DNA of 64,000 bases from Candidatus Gastranaerophilales bacterium (GTDB lineage Bacteria; Cyanobacteriota; Vampirovibrionia; Gastranaerophilales; Gastranaerophilaceae): contig CALUPU010000002.1 in the NCBI GenBank assembly GCA_944322725.1, positions 1-64,000 of the forward strand, written 5' to 3'. Below are positions 1 through 7,519 of the stretch, piece after piece. The notes under the pieces were generated by a model. It had not been told where the DNA came from. It did no database searches and was given only the letters and a program-made list of their open reading frames with translations. How positions within the stretch are numbered: position 1 is the stretch's first letter; each line of letters begins with the position of its first letter. The position numbers and the translations under genes were made by a program.

Positions 1-79
1 TTTTAAAATTTCATGTATAAAATAAAAACATTTGTTGCTATAATTATTTTAGTCTGTTGAAAAAGGAAGGAATTTAATA

Positions 80-1090
80 ATGGAATTGACTATGGATTTT
101 CCCCAGCGCGAAAAAACTATTAACCCGACTCATGATATCAAACTTTTTGCGGGACGCGCACATAAGGAACTTGCCGAAGAAATAGCGAGTTATCTGGGGA
201 CAAGCGTAGGTCCGATGATTATTAAAAACTTTGCAGACGGAGAGATATACGTACAGGTACAGCAGAGCATAAGAGGCGATGATGTATTTCTAATCCAGCC
301 TCTGTCCAACCCTGTTAATGAAAATCTTATGGAACTTTTGATAATGATTGATGCGTTCAAAAGAGCCAGCGCAAAGTCAATCACGGCAGTAATTCCATAT
401 TACGGATACGCAAGACAGGACAGAAAAACCTCCGGTAGAGAAGCTATTACAGCCAAACTTGTTGCAGACCTTTTAACAACAGCAGGCGCAGACAGAATTC
501 TTGCAATGGACTTGCACACAGGTCAGATTCAGGGATTTTTTAATATTCTTGTTGACCATATTTATGCAACACCTGTTTTGACAGATTATATCAAAAATCT
601 TAAAATCCCCGCTGACAAACTCGTTGCAGTAAGCCCTGATACAGGCGGTGTTCAAAGAACCAGAGTATTTGCAAAACAGCTTGAATGCCCTCTTGCTATT
701 ATTGATAAAAGAAGAGACAAGCATAATGAAGCTATTGCTGACCATGTAATCGGTGATGTAAAAGGTAAAATCTGTGTTCTTGTTGATGACATGATTGATA
801 CAGCAGGTACAATCTGTGAAGCGGCAAAACTTCTTGTCAGAGAAGGAGCAGAAAAAGTTTACGTTTGTGCGGCACATGGCATTCTTTCCGGTCCGGCAAT
901 TCAAAGACTTGAAGAAGCACCTGTTGAAGAGGTAATAATAACAAATTCTATTCCTTTAGACAGAGAAGTTTCTTCAAAATTCACCCAGCTGAGCATTGCT
1001 CCGATTCTTGGCGAAGCTATTTCAAGAATCCATGACAATGAATCAGTAAGTTCTTTGTTCGGTTTTGAAAAAGAATATAAATCTTACTAA
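80..1090 (+). CDS. prs: ribose-phosphate pyrophosphokinase (PRPP synthetase)
   Basis: This 336-aa cytosolic enzyme transfers pyrophosphate from ATP to ribose 5-phosphate, making PRPP for nucleotide, histidine and NAD synthesis. The sequence is collinear with the Prs family: an N-terminal segment with KLFAGRAHKELAEEIA, the flexible catalytic region YYGYARQDRK, and a C-terminal PRPP-binding loop VLVDDMIDTAGTICEAAKL. The length is slightly above the usual 310-320 aa because of about 15 extra N-terminal residues. The ATG at 80 follows an AAGGAAGG ribosome-binding site at 63-70, and a TATAAT at 39-44 may be its -10 box. It stands alone, with a strong terminator behind it. Confidence 0.97.
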   Translation: MELTMDFPQREKTINPTHDIKLFAGRAHKELAEEIASYLGTSVGPMIIKNFADGEIYVQVQQSIRGDDVFLIQPLSNPVNENLMELLIMIDAFKRASAKSITAVIPYYGYARQDRKTSGREAITAKLVADLLTTAGADRILAMDLHTGQIQGFFNILVDHIYATPVLTDYIKNLKIPADKLVAVSPDTGGVQRTRVFAKQLECPLAIIDKRRDKHNEAIADHVIGDVKGKICVLVDDMIDTAGTICEAAKLLVREGAEKVYVCAAHGILSGPAIQRLEEAPVEEVIITNSIPLDREVSSKFTQLSIAPILGEAISRIHDNESVSSLFGFEKEYKSY

Positions 1091-1113
1091 ATTCATAAAT
1101 ATTAAGAGAGAGT

Positions 1114-1152
1114 AAAAATCCGGAGTTTGAAAAACAACTCCGGATTTTTTAT
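1114..1152. terminator. bidirectional terminator between prs and flgE
   Basis: A 13-bp perfect stem (AAAATCCGGAGTT and its complement) with an 8-base loop is preceded by A's and followed by T's. It lies between two convergent genes and can end transcription of prs on the + strand and of the flgE operon on the - strand. Confidence 0.9.
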
Positions 1153-1183
1153 ACAGTTAAAAATAAGTTACGGATTAATCAGC

Positions 1184-2536
1184 TTATCGAGCCAATTGGG
1201 TAAGTGTCTGGAGGATTTCGTTTGTAGTAGTAAACACACGGCTGTTTGCTTCGATAGCTCTTTGAGAAACTACCATATCGGCAAATTCAGATGCCAAATC
1301 AACGTTAGAACCTTCCAGTACACCTGATTTTACGTTACCGAAAGCAGCTGATGAAATACTTCCGTAAAGCACCATACCGCAGTTCGGACCTGACGCATAA
1401 GTATTGTTTCCTTCTGCAGTAAGACCCTGCGGGTTAACAAAACTTGCCATCTGAATCTGAAGATTTTCAGGTTTAACAAGACCGTCATTAATAGTCAGGT
1501 CAGAGCCTGTAATTACGGTACCGTTATTTAACGAATATTTAAGAATCATTTTTGTAGGATCATCAGGGTCTTGCATAACACTCAGCGTATCGTTGTTTCC
1601 GTATTTAACCTCAATAATACCGTTTTCATTAATAGTTACGGATGTGTAGTTCTTAGAATCTTCACTTCCGGGTGTTCCTTCACCTATTGTCTGATGGTAG
1701 TTGATTACTTCTGATGACATAGTTTTTGTAGTAGGATCCATTTTGCCGAATCCCATCTGAGAAACAACGTTAGAATCAACATTCGCAATTTCGAATCTCT
1801 CGGCACCGCCTTTAGCTGTAATTTTAACAGCACCATCTACAATGGAAGCAGTTACATCGGCACCTGAATTGTTAATTTCCGCAACAAATCCGTTTACAGT
1901 CATATCACTTGTAACATTAATTGTTTTTTCAGTAGGTGTACCTGCGTTGTCATAAGTCGTGATTTTAAATGAACCGTCAGAAATACCGCCTGCTTTAATA
2001 CCGTTTAATTCATCGAGCGCTTTGTTACCCATTTGTGCAACAGTAGAAGGAGTTGTTACAGTATTGATATATGTAGGAATTTTGATAGGTTCGGTACTTG
2101 ATATAGTGTTAAGGCTGTTGTTTGTACCGAGAAGTTTGTAACCGCTGGATGTAACCATGTTGCCGTTAGCATCAATAGTAAAGTTACCGTCTCTGGTGTA
2201 GAGGATTTCAACTGTCGGAGAAGCTACTGTGAAGAAACTGCTTCCGTTAATACAAAGGTCAGTATTCAGACCGGTTGTAAGAGTTGTACCTGCTGTAAAA
2301 TCTCTTGTAATAGATGCTGTTTGTACACCGATACCTGTTTGTTTAGGGTTGATACCGCCCATCTGACCTGTAGGTGCCTGACCTGTAGAAGAAGTTCTGT
2401 AGTAAACATCAGAGAAGTTTACATTAGACGCTTTAAAACCGATAGTGTTCATGTTTGCAATGTTGTCTGCAACAACAGAAATTTTTGTTTGTCCTGCTGC
2501 CATCCCTCCGATAGCAGTGTAAAATGCTTGTGTCAT
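1184..2536 (-). CDS. flgE: flagellar hook protein FlgE
   Basis: The 450-aa protein forms the flagellar hook. The N-terminus (AFYTAIGGMAAGQTKISVVADNIANMNTIGFK, broken here into the family's SGM-like and NIAN/NTxGFK parts, residues 4-35) and the C-terminus (SQRAIEANSRVFTTTNEIL, about 425-443) are the conserved rod/hook coiled-coil segments. Residues about 185-250 look like a flagellin hook IN motif domain, with TVNGFVAEINNSG at its centre, and the same module occurs in the neighbouring FlgD. The ATG follows a GGGAGG site. It is the last gene of fliJ-fliK-flgD-flgE. Confidence 0.93.
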   Translation of the reverse strand: MTQAFYTAIGGMAAGQTKISVVADNIANMNTIGFKASNVNFSDVYYRTSSTGQAPTGQMGGINPKQTGIGVQTASITRDFTAGTTLTTGLNTDLCINGSSFFTVASPTVEILYTRDGNFTIDANGNMVTSSGYKLLGTNNSLNTISSTEPIKIPTYINTVTTPSTVAQMGNKALDELNGIKAGGISDGSFKITTYDNAGTPTEKTINVTSDMTVNGFVAEINNSGADVTASIVDGAVKITAKGGAERFEIANVDSNVVSQMGFGKMDPTTKTMSSEVINYHQTIGEGTPGSEDSKNYTSVTINENGIIEVKYGNNDTLSVMQDPDDPTKMILKYSLNNGTVITGSDLTINDGLVKPENLQIQMASFVNPQGLTAEGNNTYASGPNCGMVLYGSISSAAFGNVKSGVLEGSNVDLASEFADMVVSQRAIEANSRVFTTTNEILQTLTQLAR

Positions 2537-2573
2537 TAATCCTCCCGTAATTTTATCTTATTTTAACTGTATA

Positions 2574-3380
2574 TTATTTGTTTCTGTTATAGTCCAGTAT
2601 TCCTGTTTCAATATCGCCTGTTTCTGATTGGAACATCTGCATTTTTTCTAAAAGATTAGATGGTGAACTACCGTCAAGTTTACCCTGAGAAATAACAATA
2701 GAGTTATTATCGCCTTTTTTGATTGTAAGTATACCGTTAGATACAGAAGCTTCCAAACCGGCATTTTTAAACTCTTTTATAAGGTCATTAACAGTCATGT
2801 CAGATGTTATTTTGATTTCCGTATTTTTTTTCTGGTATTTTTCATCCTGAACGGTCAATGTAATGTAACCGTTAGTAATACCTGAAGCATTGTTAAGTTC
2901 GCTGAGTTTTTTATTTGAAATTGTATTATTATCAGAAGCCGCAGCACCGTCCGTAACAGCAGCAACAAGACCGAGCGGATATTCTTTACCGTTAACGGTA
3001 ACAGTTGCAGATCCGTTAGTAAAGTTTGCACTTGTGACAACACCTGTAATAAGCCTTGATGTGTTATTCGGGTCAACAATCTGAACCGTTTTGCCCACAA
3101 GGCTGTTTGCCTGTTGAATCATGTTATTTGTACTCATTGATTCATTGAGTTTTTGTAATTCCGTAAGCTGTGTGAACTGAGCCTGCTGTGCCAGCATTTC
3201 CGAGTTGTCCATCGGATCCATCGGATCCTGATTTTTCAACTGTTCAAGCATAAGCATCAAGAATGCATCGCCGTCAAGTTCCTGAGATGCACCATTTGCG
3301 GCAAGTTCTTTTGCCTTATTTACAGCTGTTGCCGATTGCATATTTACAAGTTCCTGGTTAATTGCACCGAGTGTTGCCAT
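2574..3380 (-). CDS. flgD: flagellar hook assembly (cap) protein FlgD
   Basis: This is the scaffold protein that caps the growing hook and is needed to polymerise FlgE. Residues 34-80 carry the FlgD signature (LDGDAFLMLMLEQLKNQDPM, then the Q-rich QQAQFTQLTELQKLN). A small beta domain follows at about 90-145. At 268 aa it is longer than many FlgD proteins; the extra length is a C-terminal domain at about 168-232 with TSDMTVNDLIKEFKNAGLEA. That domain matches the insert in FlgE and resembles the flagellin IN motif. The gene lies 37 bp upstream of flgE and 21 bp after fliK. Confidence 0.92.
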   Translation of the reverse strand: MATLGAINQELVNMQSATAVNKAKELAANGASQELDGDAFLMLMLEQLKNQDPMDPMDNSEMLAQQAQFTQLTELQKLNESMSTNNMIQQANSLVGKTVQIVDPNNTSRLITGVVTSANFTNGSATVTVNGKEYPLGLVAAVTDGAAASDNNTISNKKLSELNNASGITNGYITLTVQDEKYQKKNTEIKITSDMTVNDLIKEFKNAGLEASVSNGILTIKKGDNNSIVISQGKLDGSSPSNLLEKMQMFQSETGDIETGILDYNRNK

Positions 3381-3401
3381 CTTTTCTCTTCCCCTTAAAT
3401 T

Positions 3402-5354
3402 TTAGACTGTATAGTCTACCTTACCATTATGTTTTATTATTGTTTGAGTATTTTTAATTTCTCTTCCTTCTTCAGCTTCTGCTTCAGTTTCTGATGATGT
3501 ACTGTAGTCTGAAGTGTATGTTTGAGTATCTTTGTTAGAATGATTTGCCTGATTTTGACCGTTTTGCCGGTTTTCAAAAGACTGGTTGAACTGTTCTCTT
3601 TCAAAGTTCATTGCATTATTTGAAGACTCCTGCGAGCATTCGACTTTGATATTGTTCACGTTTACGCCTTGAGAACTCAGGTTAGATTTTAATGCTTCAA
3701 CATTTTTGTCAAAAAGTTCTTTCACCTGCTGGCTGTCTGTTGTCATTTTTGCAACAATACCGTCTTTTGAGTTCATAATCTCAACAGAAACTTTACCGAG
3801 ACTTTCAGGCTGCAAAACAATAGACACCTTGTTGTTACCCGACTGCTGCAATTGTTCAAATTTTGAACTTACCTGTGACATAATATCGCTCTGATTTAAA
3901 GTTTTTGCCTGATTTGAAGCATTTTTCATAGAATTCAGCTGAGCATCGAGTTTATTAACAAAAGTTTCTGCGCCTGTTATCTGGTTTTGGTTGACTGCAC
4001 TCTGGTCAACAGACAATTTTACGGCAGTTTCACCGGCATTTGTCATGTTTTGATTCATTGAAGAATTATTTTTCGTATTATTGTTGTTTGCGATTTTGGA
4101 TTCGGTTACTGTTGTATCAGTGTCCTGAAGCGCTGTCATTGTCTGAACAGCTTTATCTTTCACTTTTGAAGTTGTATCTTTATTTTCAATATTTGCAGAT
4201 ACATTTTCTTTTACCTGCGAAGCAACTTCCTGTGTCACTTTAATAGTCGGAACTTCCTGTGATTTTGTATCAGAAGGAGTAACCGGTTTTGCCTGTGTCT
4301 GCTCAACAGGCTGCTCTGCTGCTTGTTCAATATTAGCGGTTAACCTTGACGTATCTGCCGCAAGATTTTCTTTTGCAGTTTTCAAGTTCAAAGTCTGTGC
4401 ATTATTTATATTATCTGTAGTAGTTTTTTGTGTATTTGTATTTGTATTTGTATTCGTTTCTGTTTTTACTTCAATATCCTCTGCAGAAACTTCATGGGCT
4501 ATATTCTTTAACGAATCTTCAACTGTTTTTTGCAAAACAGTATTATTTGCAGCATTGGTTTGTACAGGCGCAGTTTCTGCGTTTGCAGAAGAATTTTTGG
4601 CAGTCTCGATTAACTTTTTCAACTCTTCAGGGTCTAAATTCTTTATTGTTTGAAGTTTTTCAAACAATTCCGCTTCATCCGAGTATTCAATATTGGCAAG
4701 AATCTGCTCGTTTGCTATCGAATTAGTATTTTGAACTGTATCAGTTGTTTTTACTGCTTCTGTTTTCGGCTGATTTTGTACAGATACTGTTTGTTCAACC
4801 GTATCAGAAATCACTGCTGTGTTATTTTGGATGTTTTCAAGAAGCTGCTCAACCGCTTTTAATGCCGAAGCACCAATTTCAGGTTTATTTGTTTTTTGTA
4901 TATCTTCCGTATTTTCATCTACTTCATTTTCTGAACTTATTTCATTATTATTTTCATTTTTATTTTTATTTTTATTTTGAGAAGCTTTGTCTGCAGGTGC
5001 ATTTTCCTTTACGGAATCATCGTTATCCTGAACTGTTTTATCAGTTGTTTTATCATCTTTTACCTGATAATTATCCTCTTCTTTTGGCTGAACTTTTTCG
5101 GATGAAGTTTCATTTTCTGTATGATAATCTTTTTGAGACTCTTTTATATCTTTGGTTTTTTGCGAATAATCCTTTTTATCTGAAATATTATCAGTTTTGT
5201 TTTCTGTTTTATCCATGTAGGATTTGGAAGCGTTATCAAGAGCAGAAGAAAATGCACCATCATCCATGTTTGTATAATCAGGTTTTGCAGATACGGTATC
5301 TGCCATCAGATTTGATGGAGAAATTTGTATTGATTGTGTGAATTCTGCTGTCAT
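3402..5354 (-). CDS. fliK: flagellar hook-length control protein FliK
   Basis: The 650-aa secreted molecular ruler sets hook length and switches the export gate to late substrates through FlhB. The recognisable part is the C-terminal Flg_hook domain (about residues 500-590) with VSIVLQPESLGKVSVEI, MTTDSQQVKELF and LKSNLSSQGVNV. The first 450 residues are low-complexity, rich in N, K, T, D, E and Q, as expected for the ruler part. Two stretches are encoded by hexanucleotide repeats (near 4430-4455 and 4953-4978) giving Asn-Thr and Lys-Asn runs. The ATG has AGAGGA about 11 nt upstream. Function is assigned by position between fliJ and flgD and by the C-terminal domain. Confidence 0.9.
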   Translation of the reverse strand: MTAEFTQSIQISPSNLMADTVSAKPDYTNMDDGAFSSALDNASKSYMDKTENKTDNISDKKDYSQKTKDIKESQKDYHTENETSSEKVQPKEEDNYQVKDDKTTDKTVQDNDDSVKENAPADKASQNKNKNKNENNNEISSENEVDENTEDIQKTNKPEIGASALKAVEQLLENIQNNTAVISDTVEQTVSVQNQPKTEAVKTTDTVQNTNSIANEQILANIEYSDEAELFEKLQTIKNLDPEELKKLIETAKNSSANAETAPVQTNAANNTVLQKTVEDSLKNIAHEVSAEDIEVKTETNTNTNTNTQKTTTDNINNAQTLNLKTAKENLAADTSRLTANIEQAAEQPVEQTQAKPVTPSDTKSQEVPTIKVTQEVASQVKENVSANIENKDTTSKVKDKAVQTMTALQDTDTTVTESKIANNNNTKNNSSMNQNMTNAGETAVKLSVDQSAVNQNQITGAETFVNKLDAQLNSMKNASNQAKTLNQSDIMSQVSSKFEQLQQSGNNKVSIVLQPESLGKVSVEIMNSKDGIVAKMTTDSQQVKELFDKNVEALKSNLSSQGVNVNNIKVECSQESSNNAMNFEREQFNQSFENRQNGQNQANHSNKDTQTYTSDYSTSSETEAEAEEGREIKNTQTIIKHNGKVDYTV

Positions 5355-5420
5355 TTGTTGAGTAATCCTCTTCCCCGCGGGTTAACTTTCTTAACTTATG
5401 CCTGCCCTGTCTGCAGCCGT

Positions 5421-5867
5421 TTATGCTCTCATGTACCTGCTTGTCGCAATATCATCGAGTTCGCTTCTCTGGTATTGGTCGAACTCCTGATAGTATTTTT
5501 TCTGCTGGTTTTCCTTAAGTTTTTCCAATACTTTTTTCTCTTTTAATACATCATTAACTTCTTTTCTTTTAATTTCCAGAAGTTTTGTGATGTTCTGCAC
5601 AACAACCTTCTGGCTTGAAATATCAACGAGAAGTTTGTTGATAAAATCTTTGTATCTTTGAACTTCTACAAGATCCAAATCATTGCCGCTTTGAAAAACT
5701 TTTAGCAATGCCTGATTGATTTCAAGCTGGTAACTTTCCAGTGTTTTTTGTTTTTGGATAGCTTCTTGAAGCCCTCTTTGAACTTTTGAGAGTTCAAGAA
5801 GTTTTTGCTCAAGGAGTTTTTCCTTTATATCCAGCACTACCTGTAGTCTGAATTGAAATTTTTTCAA
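5421..5867 (-). CDS. fliJ: FliJ-like flagellar export chaperone
   Basis: The 148-aa protein is predicted to be almost entirely coiled coil (heptad-rich K/E/L/Q throughout). It begins with KFQFRLQVVLDIKEKLLEQK, the typical FliJ start. FliJ links the FliI ATPase to FlhA and escorts export substrates in the cytoplasm. The start codon is TTG at 5867, preceded by AGAGG at seven bases. It is the first gene of the leftward operon; no fliI lies immediately upstream, which is less common because fliI-fliJ usually go together. Sequence conservation in this family is weak, so the context carries much of the assignment. Confidence 0.82.
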   Translation of the reverse strand: MKKFQFRLQVVLDIKEKLLEQKLLELSKVQRGLQEAIQKQKTLESYQLEINQALLKVFQSGNDLDLVEVQRYKDFINKLLVDISSQKVVVQNITKLLEIKRKEVNDVLKEKKVLEKLKENQQKKYYQEFDQYQRSELDDIATSRYMRA

Positions 5868-6029
5868 AATTTACCTCTTAAATATTTATCCAAGTCTAAT
5901 TTTTGCTGTCATTTTTGTATATGCGCATGACAAAATACAATTTTGACAAAATTACATATTCATAGGGTACTACATGCGTTTTGATTACTGTATCCTCCAA
6001 AAAATGTAATTTGTGCAAAAGAATATGAA

Positions 6030-6209
6030 TAATTAAGACTTTTTTATTTTTTTTAATCTTATACGTAACTTTGTAGAACAACTTATCGAAACAACTTCAA
6101 GGCGAGTGTGTTTGAGGCTGTGCAACAGCCGAGTTCGCGAGCCTTAAGTTGAGATTAGTTGTTTTAAAAGTGAAGTATCAGCATTAAAAAAATAAAAAAG
6201 TCTTAATTA
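6030..6209. repeat. 180-bp near-palindrome (MITE-like or long hairpin)
   Basis: The ends form an inverted repeat of about 25 bp: TAATTAAGACTTTTTTA at 6030 is matched by its complement ending at 6209, with a single A/T-run length difference. Inside, AACAACT, ATC, AACTT and AAGGC at 6076-6102 pair with their complements at 6140-6165. The centre is a GGCTGT-gca-ACAGCC hairpin (6117-6131). The element fills most of the 366-bp gap between thyX and fliJ. The remaining flanks (5868-6029 and 6210-6233) hold the presumed fliJ leader and an AT-only tract, and I see no gene there. Confidence 0.75.
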
Positions 6210-6233
6210 AAAATATAAAATATAAAATATAAA

Positions 6234-6941
6234 CTACAACTTAGCCAGAAACTCTTCTTTTCTGATTTTTCTGCCGCAGCACTTGTCCTCGTCACAGTAT
6301 CCGAGTCGTTCGCATTTGGGAACAAGGTAAGGCGCAAGCCACGGTTCTTCTTTCAAGAGTTCTTCGCACATCATTTTGACCATTACTCTTATTTCGTACT
6401 GCGCACGTGTGCAAAGACGGATATTAGCAATATGTATAAGTTCTCTGAGGTTTAAAGAAGCAACCATGGAACTTGCCGCAGCATTTGGAAGAACAAATCT
6501 TGCATCTTCTGCGGGGATTCCTGCTTCTGTCATTTCTGTATAAAAATCTGCAACATTAGACATAAAATCTTTATATTTTTGAGCCAGTTCTGGATTTCTT
6601 TCTACAGTAGGGGGAATGATATAGTCAAACTGACCTTTTTCTTTAACATATCTTTGAGATTTTTGAGAGAAGGATACGTGTCTGTGTCTGACAAACTGGT
6701 GGGTACAGGCTCTTGATACATTTGAGATTGCAAAAGAAACCTGAATATGTTCGATAGTGGAATAATGACCGGAAGAAATAACTCTTTCAATGAGTTTGAG
6801 CATTTTTTCTTCATCATCTGCTTTGTCATAAATATTGACCGGAGAATCCGCACTGTAGCATGTTCTGCAAGCTGTATAAATTGTTTTTAGCATATTTTCA
6901 GGCTTAGAAATAAGCTTTACTACCGGTTTGTTGTTTTCCAT
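6234..6941 (-). CDS. thyX: FAD-dependent thymidylate synthase ThyX
   Basis: The flavoenzyme makes dTMP from dUMP with methylene-tetrahydrofolate and NAD(P)H, and replaces ThyA in many bacteria. The ThyX motif RHRxxSxxxxSxRY is present as RHRHVSFSQKSQRY, and a conserved SGHYSTIEHIQVSFAI segment lies upstream of it. I start the gene at ATG 6941 (235 aa), because AAGGAG and GGGG precede it closely. A TTG nine codons upstream is in frame but has no ribosome-binding site. A Cys-rich tail (CDEDKCCGRK) closes the protein. It lies on its own, divergent from rpsO. Confidence 0.95.
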   Translation of the reverse strand: MENNKPVVKLISKPENMLKTIYTACRTCYSADSPVNIYDKADDEEKMLKLIERVISSGHYSTIEHIQVSFAISNVSRACTHQFVRHRHVSFSQKSQRYVKEKGQFDYIIPPTVERNPELAQKYKDFMSNVADFYTEMTEAGIPAEDARFVLPNAAASSMVASLNLRELIHIANIRLCTRAQYEIRVMVKMMCEELLKEEPWLAPYLVPKCERLGYCDEDKCCGRKIRKEEFLAKL

Positions 6942-7038
6942 AATTCCCCTGTCTCCTTCAATTTCCAATATTATGATAACATCCGCACAACTTTTTGTAA
7001 AAACATTAACGTTTTAATTCATATTGTCCAGAACATGG

Positions 7039-7066
7039 TTGACGCGTGACTTTTAAATGCTATGCT
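7039..7066 (+). promoter_or_regulatory. sigma70-type promoter of rpsO
   Basis: TTGACG at 7039-7044 and TATGCT at 7061-7066 are separated by 16 bp, about 75 bp upstream of the rpsO start codon. Confidence 0.7.
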
Positions 7067-7140
7067 AAATGTACAATAAATTTATTTTATTTAGTTTACG
7101 CCACCAACTTAAACTAATAGAATAAGAAAAGGAACACAAA

Positions 7141-7416
7141 ATGACAATAAACTTGGCAAAAGAAGAAAAAGCAGCAATCATCAAAAAATTCGGCAAAGAT
7201 GCTAAAGATTCAGGCTCTGCAGAAGTTCAAATCGCACTTTTAACCCAGAAGATTTCTGAACTTACAGAACACTTGAAAATCAACAAAAAAGATTTTCAGG
7301 GCAGACGCGGTCTTTTGATGATGGTTGGTCAGAGAAAAAGACTTCTTGCTTACGTTAAAAAACAAAACCTTGAAGAATACAGAGCACTTATTAAAAAACT
7401 CGGTATCAGAGGTTAG
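7141..7416 (+). CDS. rpsO: 30S ribosomal protein S15
   Basis: The 91-aa primary 16S rRNA-binding protein of the small-subunit platform is full length. The S15 signature is clear: [22 protein letters not shown] (split here as [11 protein letters not shown] and ISELTEHLK) and [23 protein letters not shown]. The ATG follows AAAGGA. It is a single-gene unit with its own promoter and a strong terminator. Confidence 0.98.
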   Translation: MTINLAKEEKAAIIKKFGKDAKDSGSAEVQIALLTQKISELTEHLKINKKDFQGRRGLLMMVGQRKRLLAYVKKQNLEEYRALIKKLGIRG

Positions 7417-7429
7417 TTTTAAAAATTTG

Positions 7430-7472
7430 AAAAAAGACTCCTTTTTTAATTTAAAAAGGGGTCTTTTTTTTA
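7430..7472 (+). terminator. rpsO terminator
   Basis: AAAAAGACTCCTTTTTT and its near-complement TAAAAAGGGGTCTTTTT form a long stem, with one G-T pair, ending in a T-run 14-55 bases after the rpsO stop codon. Confidence 0.9.
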
Positions 7473-7506
7473 CATAAATTAATGAAACTAAAACAGCCGG
7501 CTATAG

Positions 7507-7512
7507 TATAAT
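7507..7512 (+). promoter_or_regulatory. TATAAT seven bases before the ftsI start codon
   Basis: A perfect -10 hexamer ends seven bases before ATG 7520, where a transcript would start at or next to the A of the start codon. No ribosome-binding site can fit in between. The -35 region is poor, so this is a candidate leaderless promoter rather than a proven one. Confidence 0.5.
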
Positions 7513-7519
7513 TATTTGT

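Noticed and set aside
4745-5341. 198-aa reading frame on the + strand opposite fliK
   Set aside because: It mirrors the low-complexity fliK coding strand, has an odd Phe/Leu/Tyr-rich composition and no ribosome-binding site.
5896-6081. 61-aa frame on the - strand running into the first palindrome
   Set aside because: It lacks a ribosome-binding site, is AT-driven in composition and is partly made of the inverted-repeat arm.
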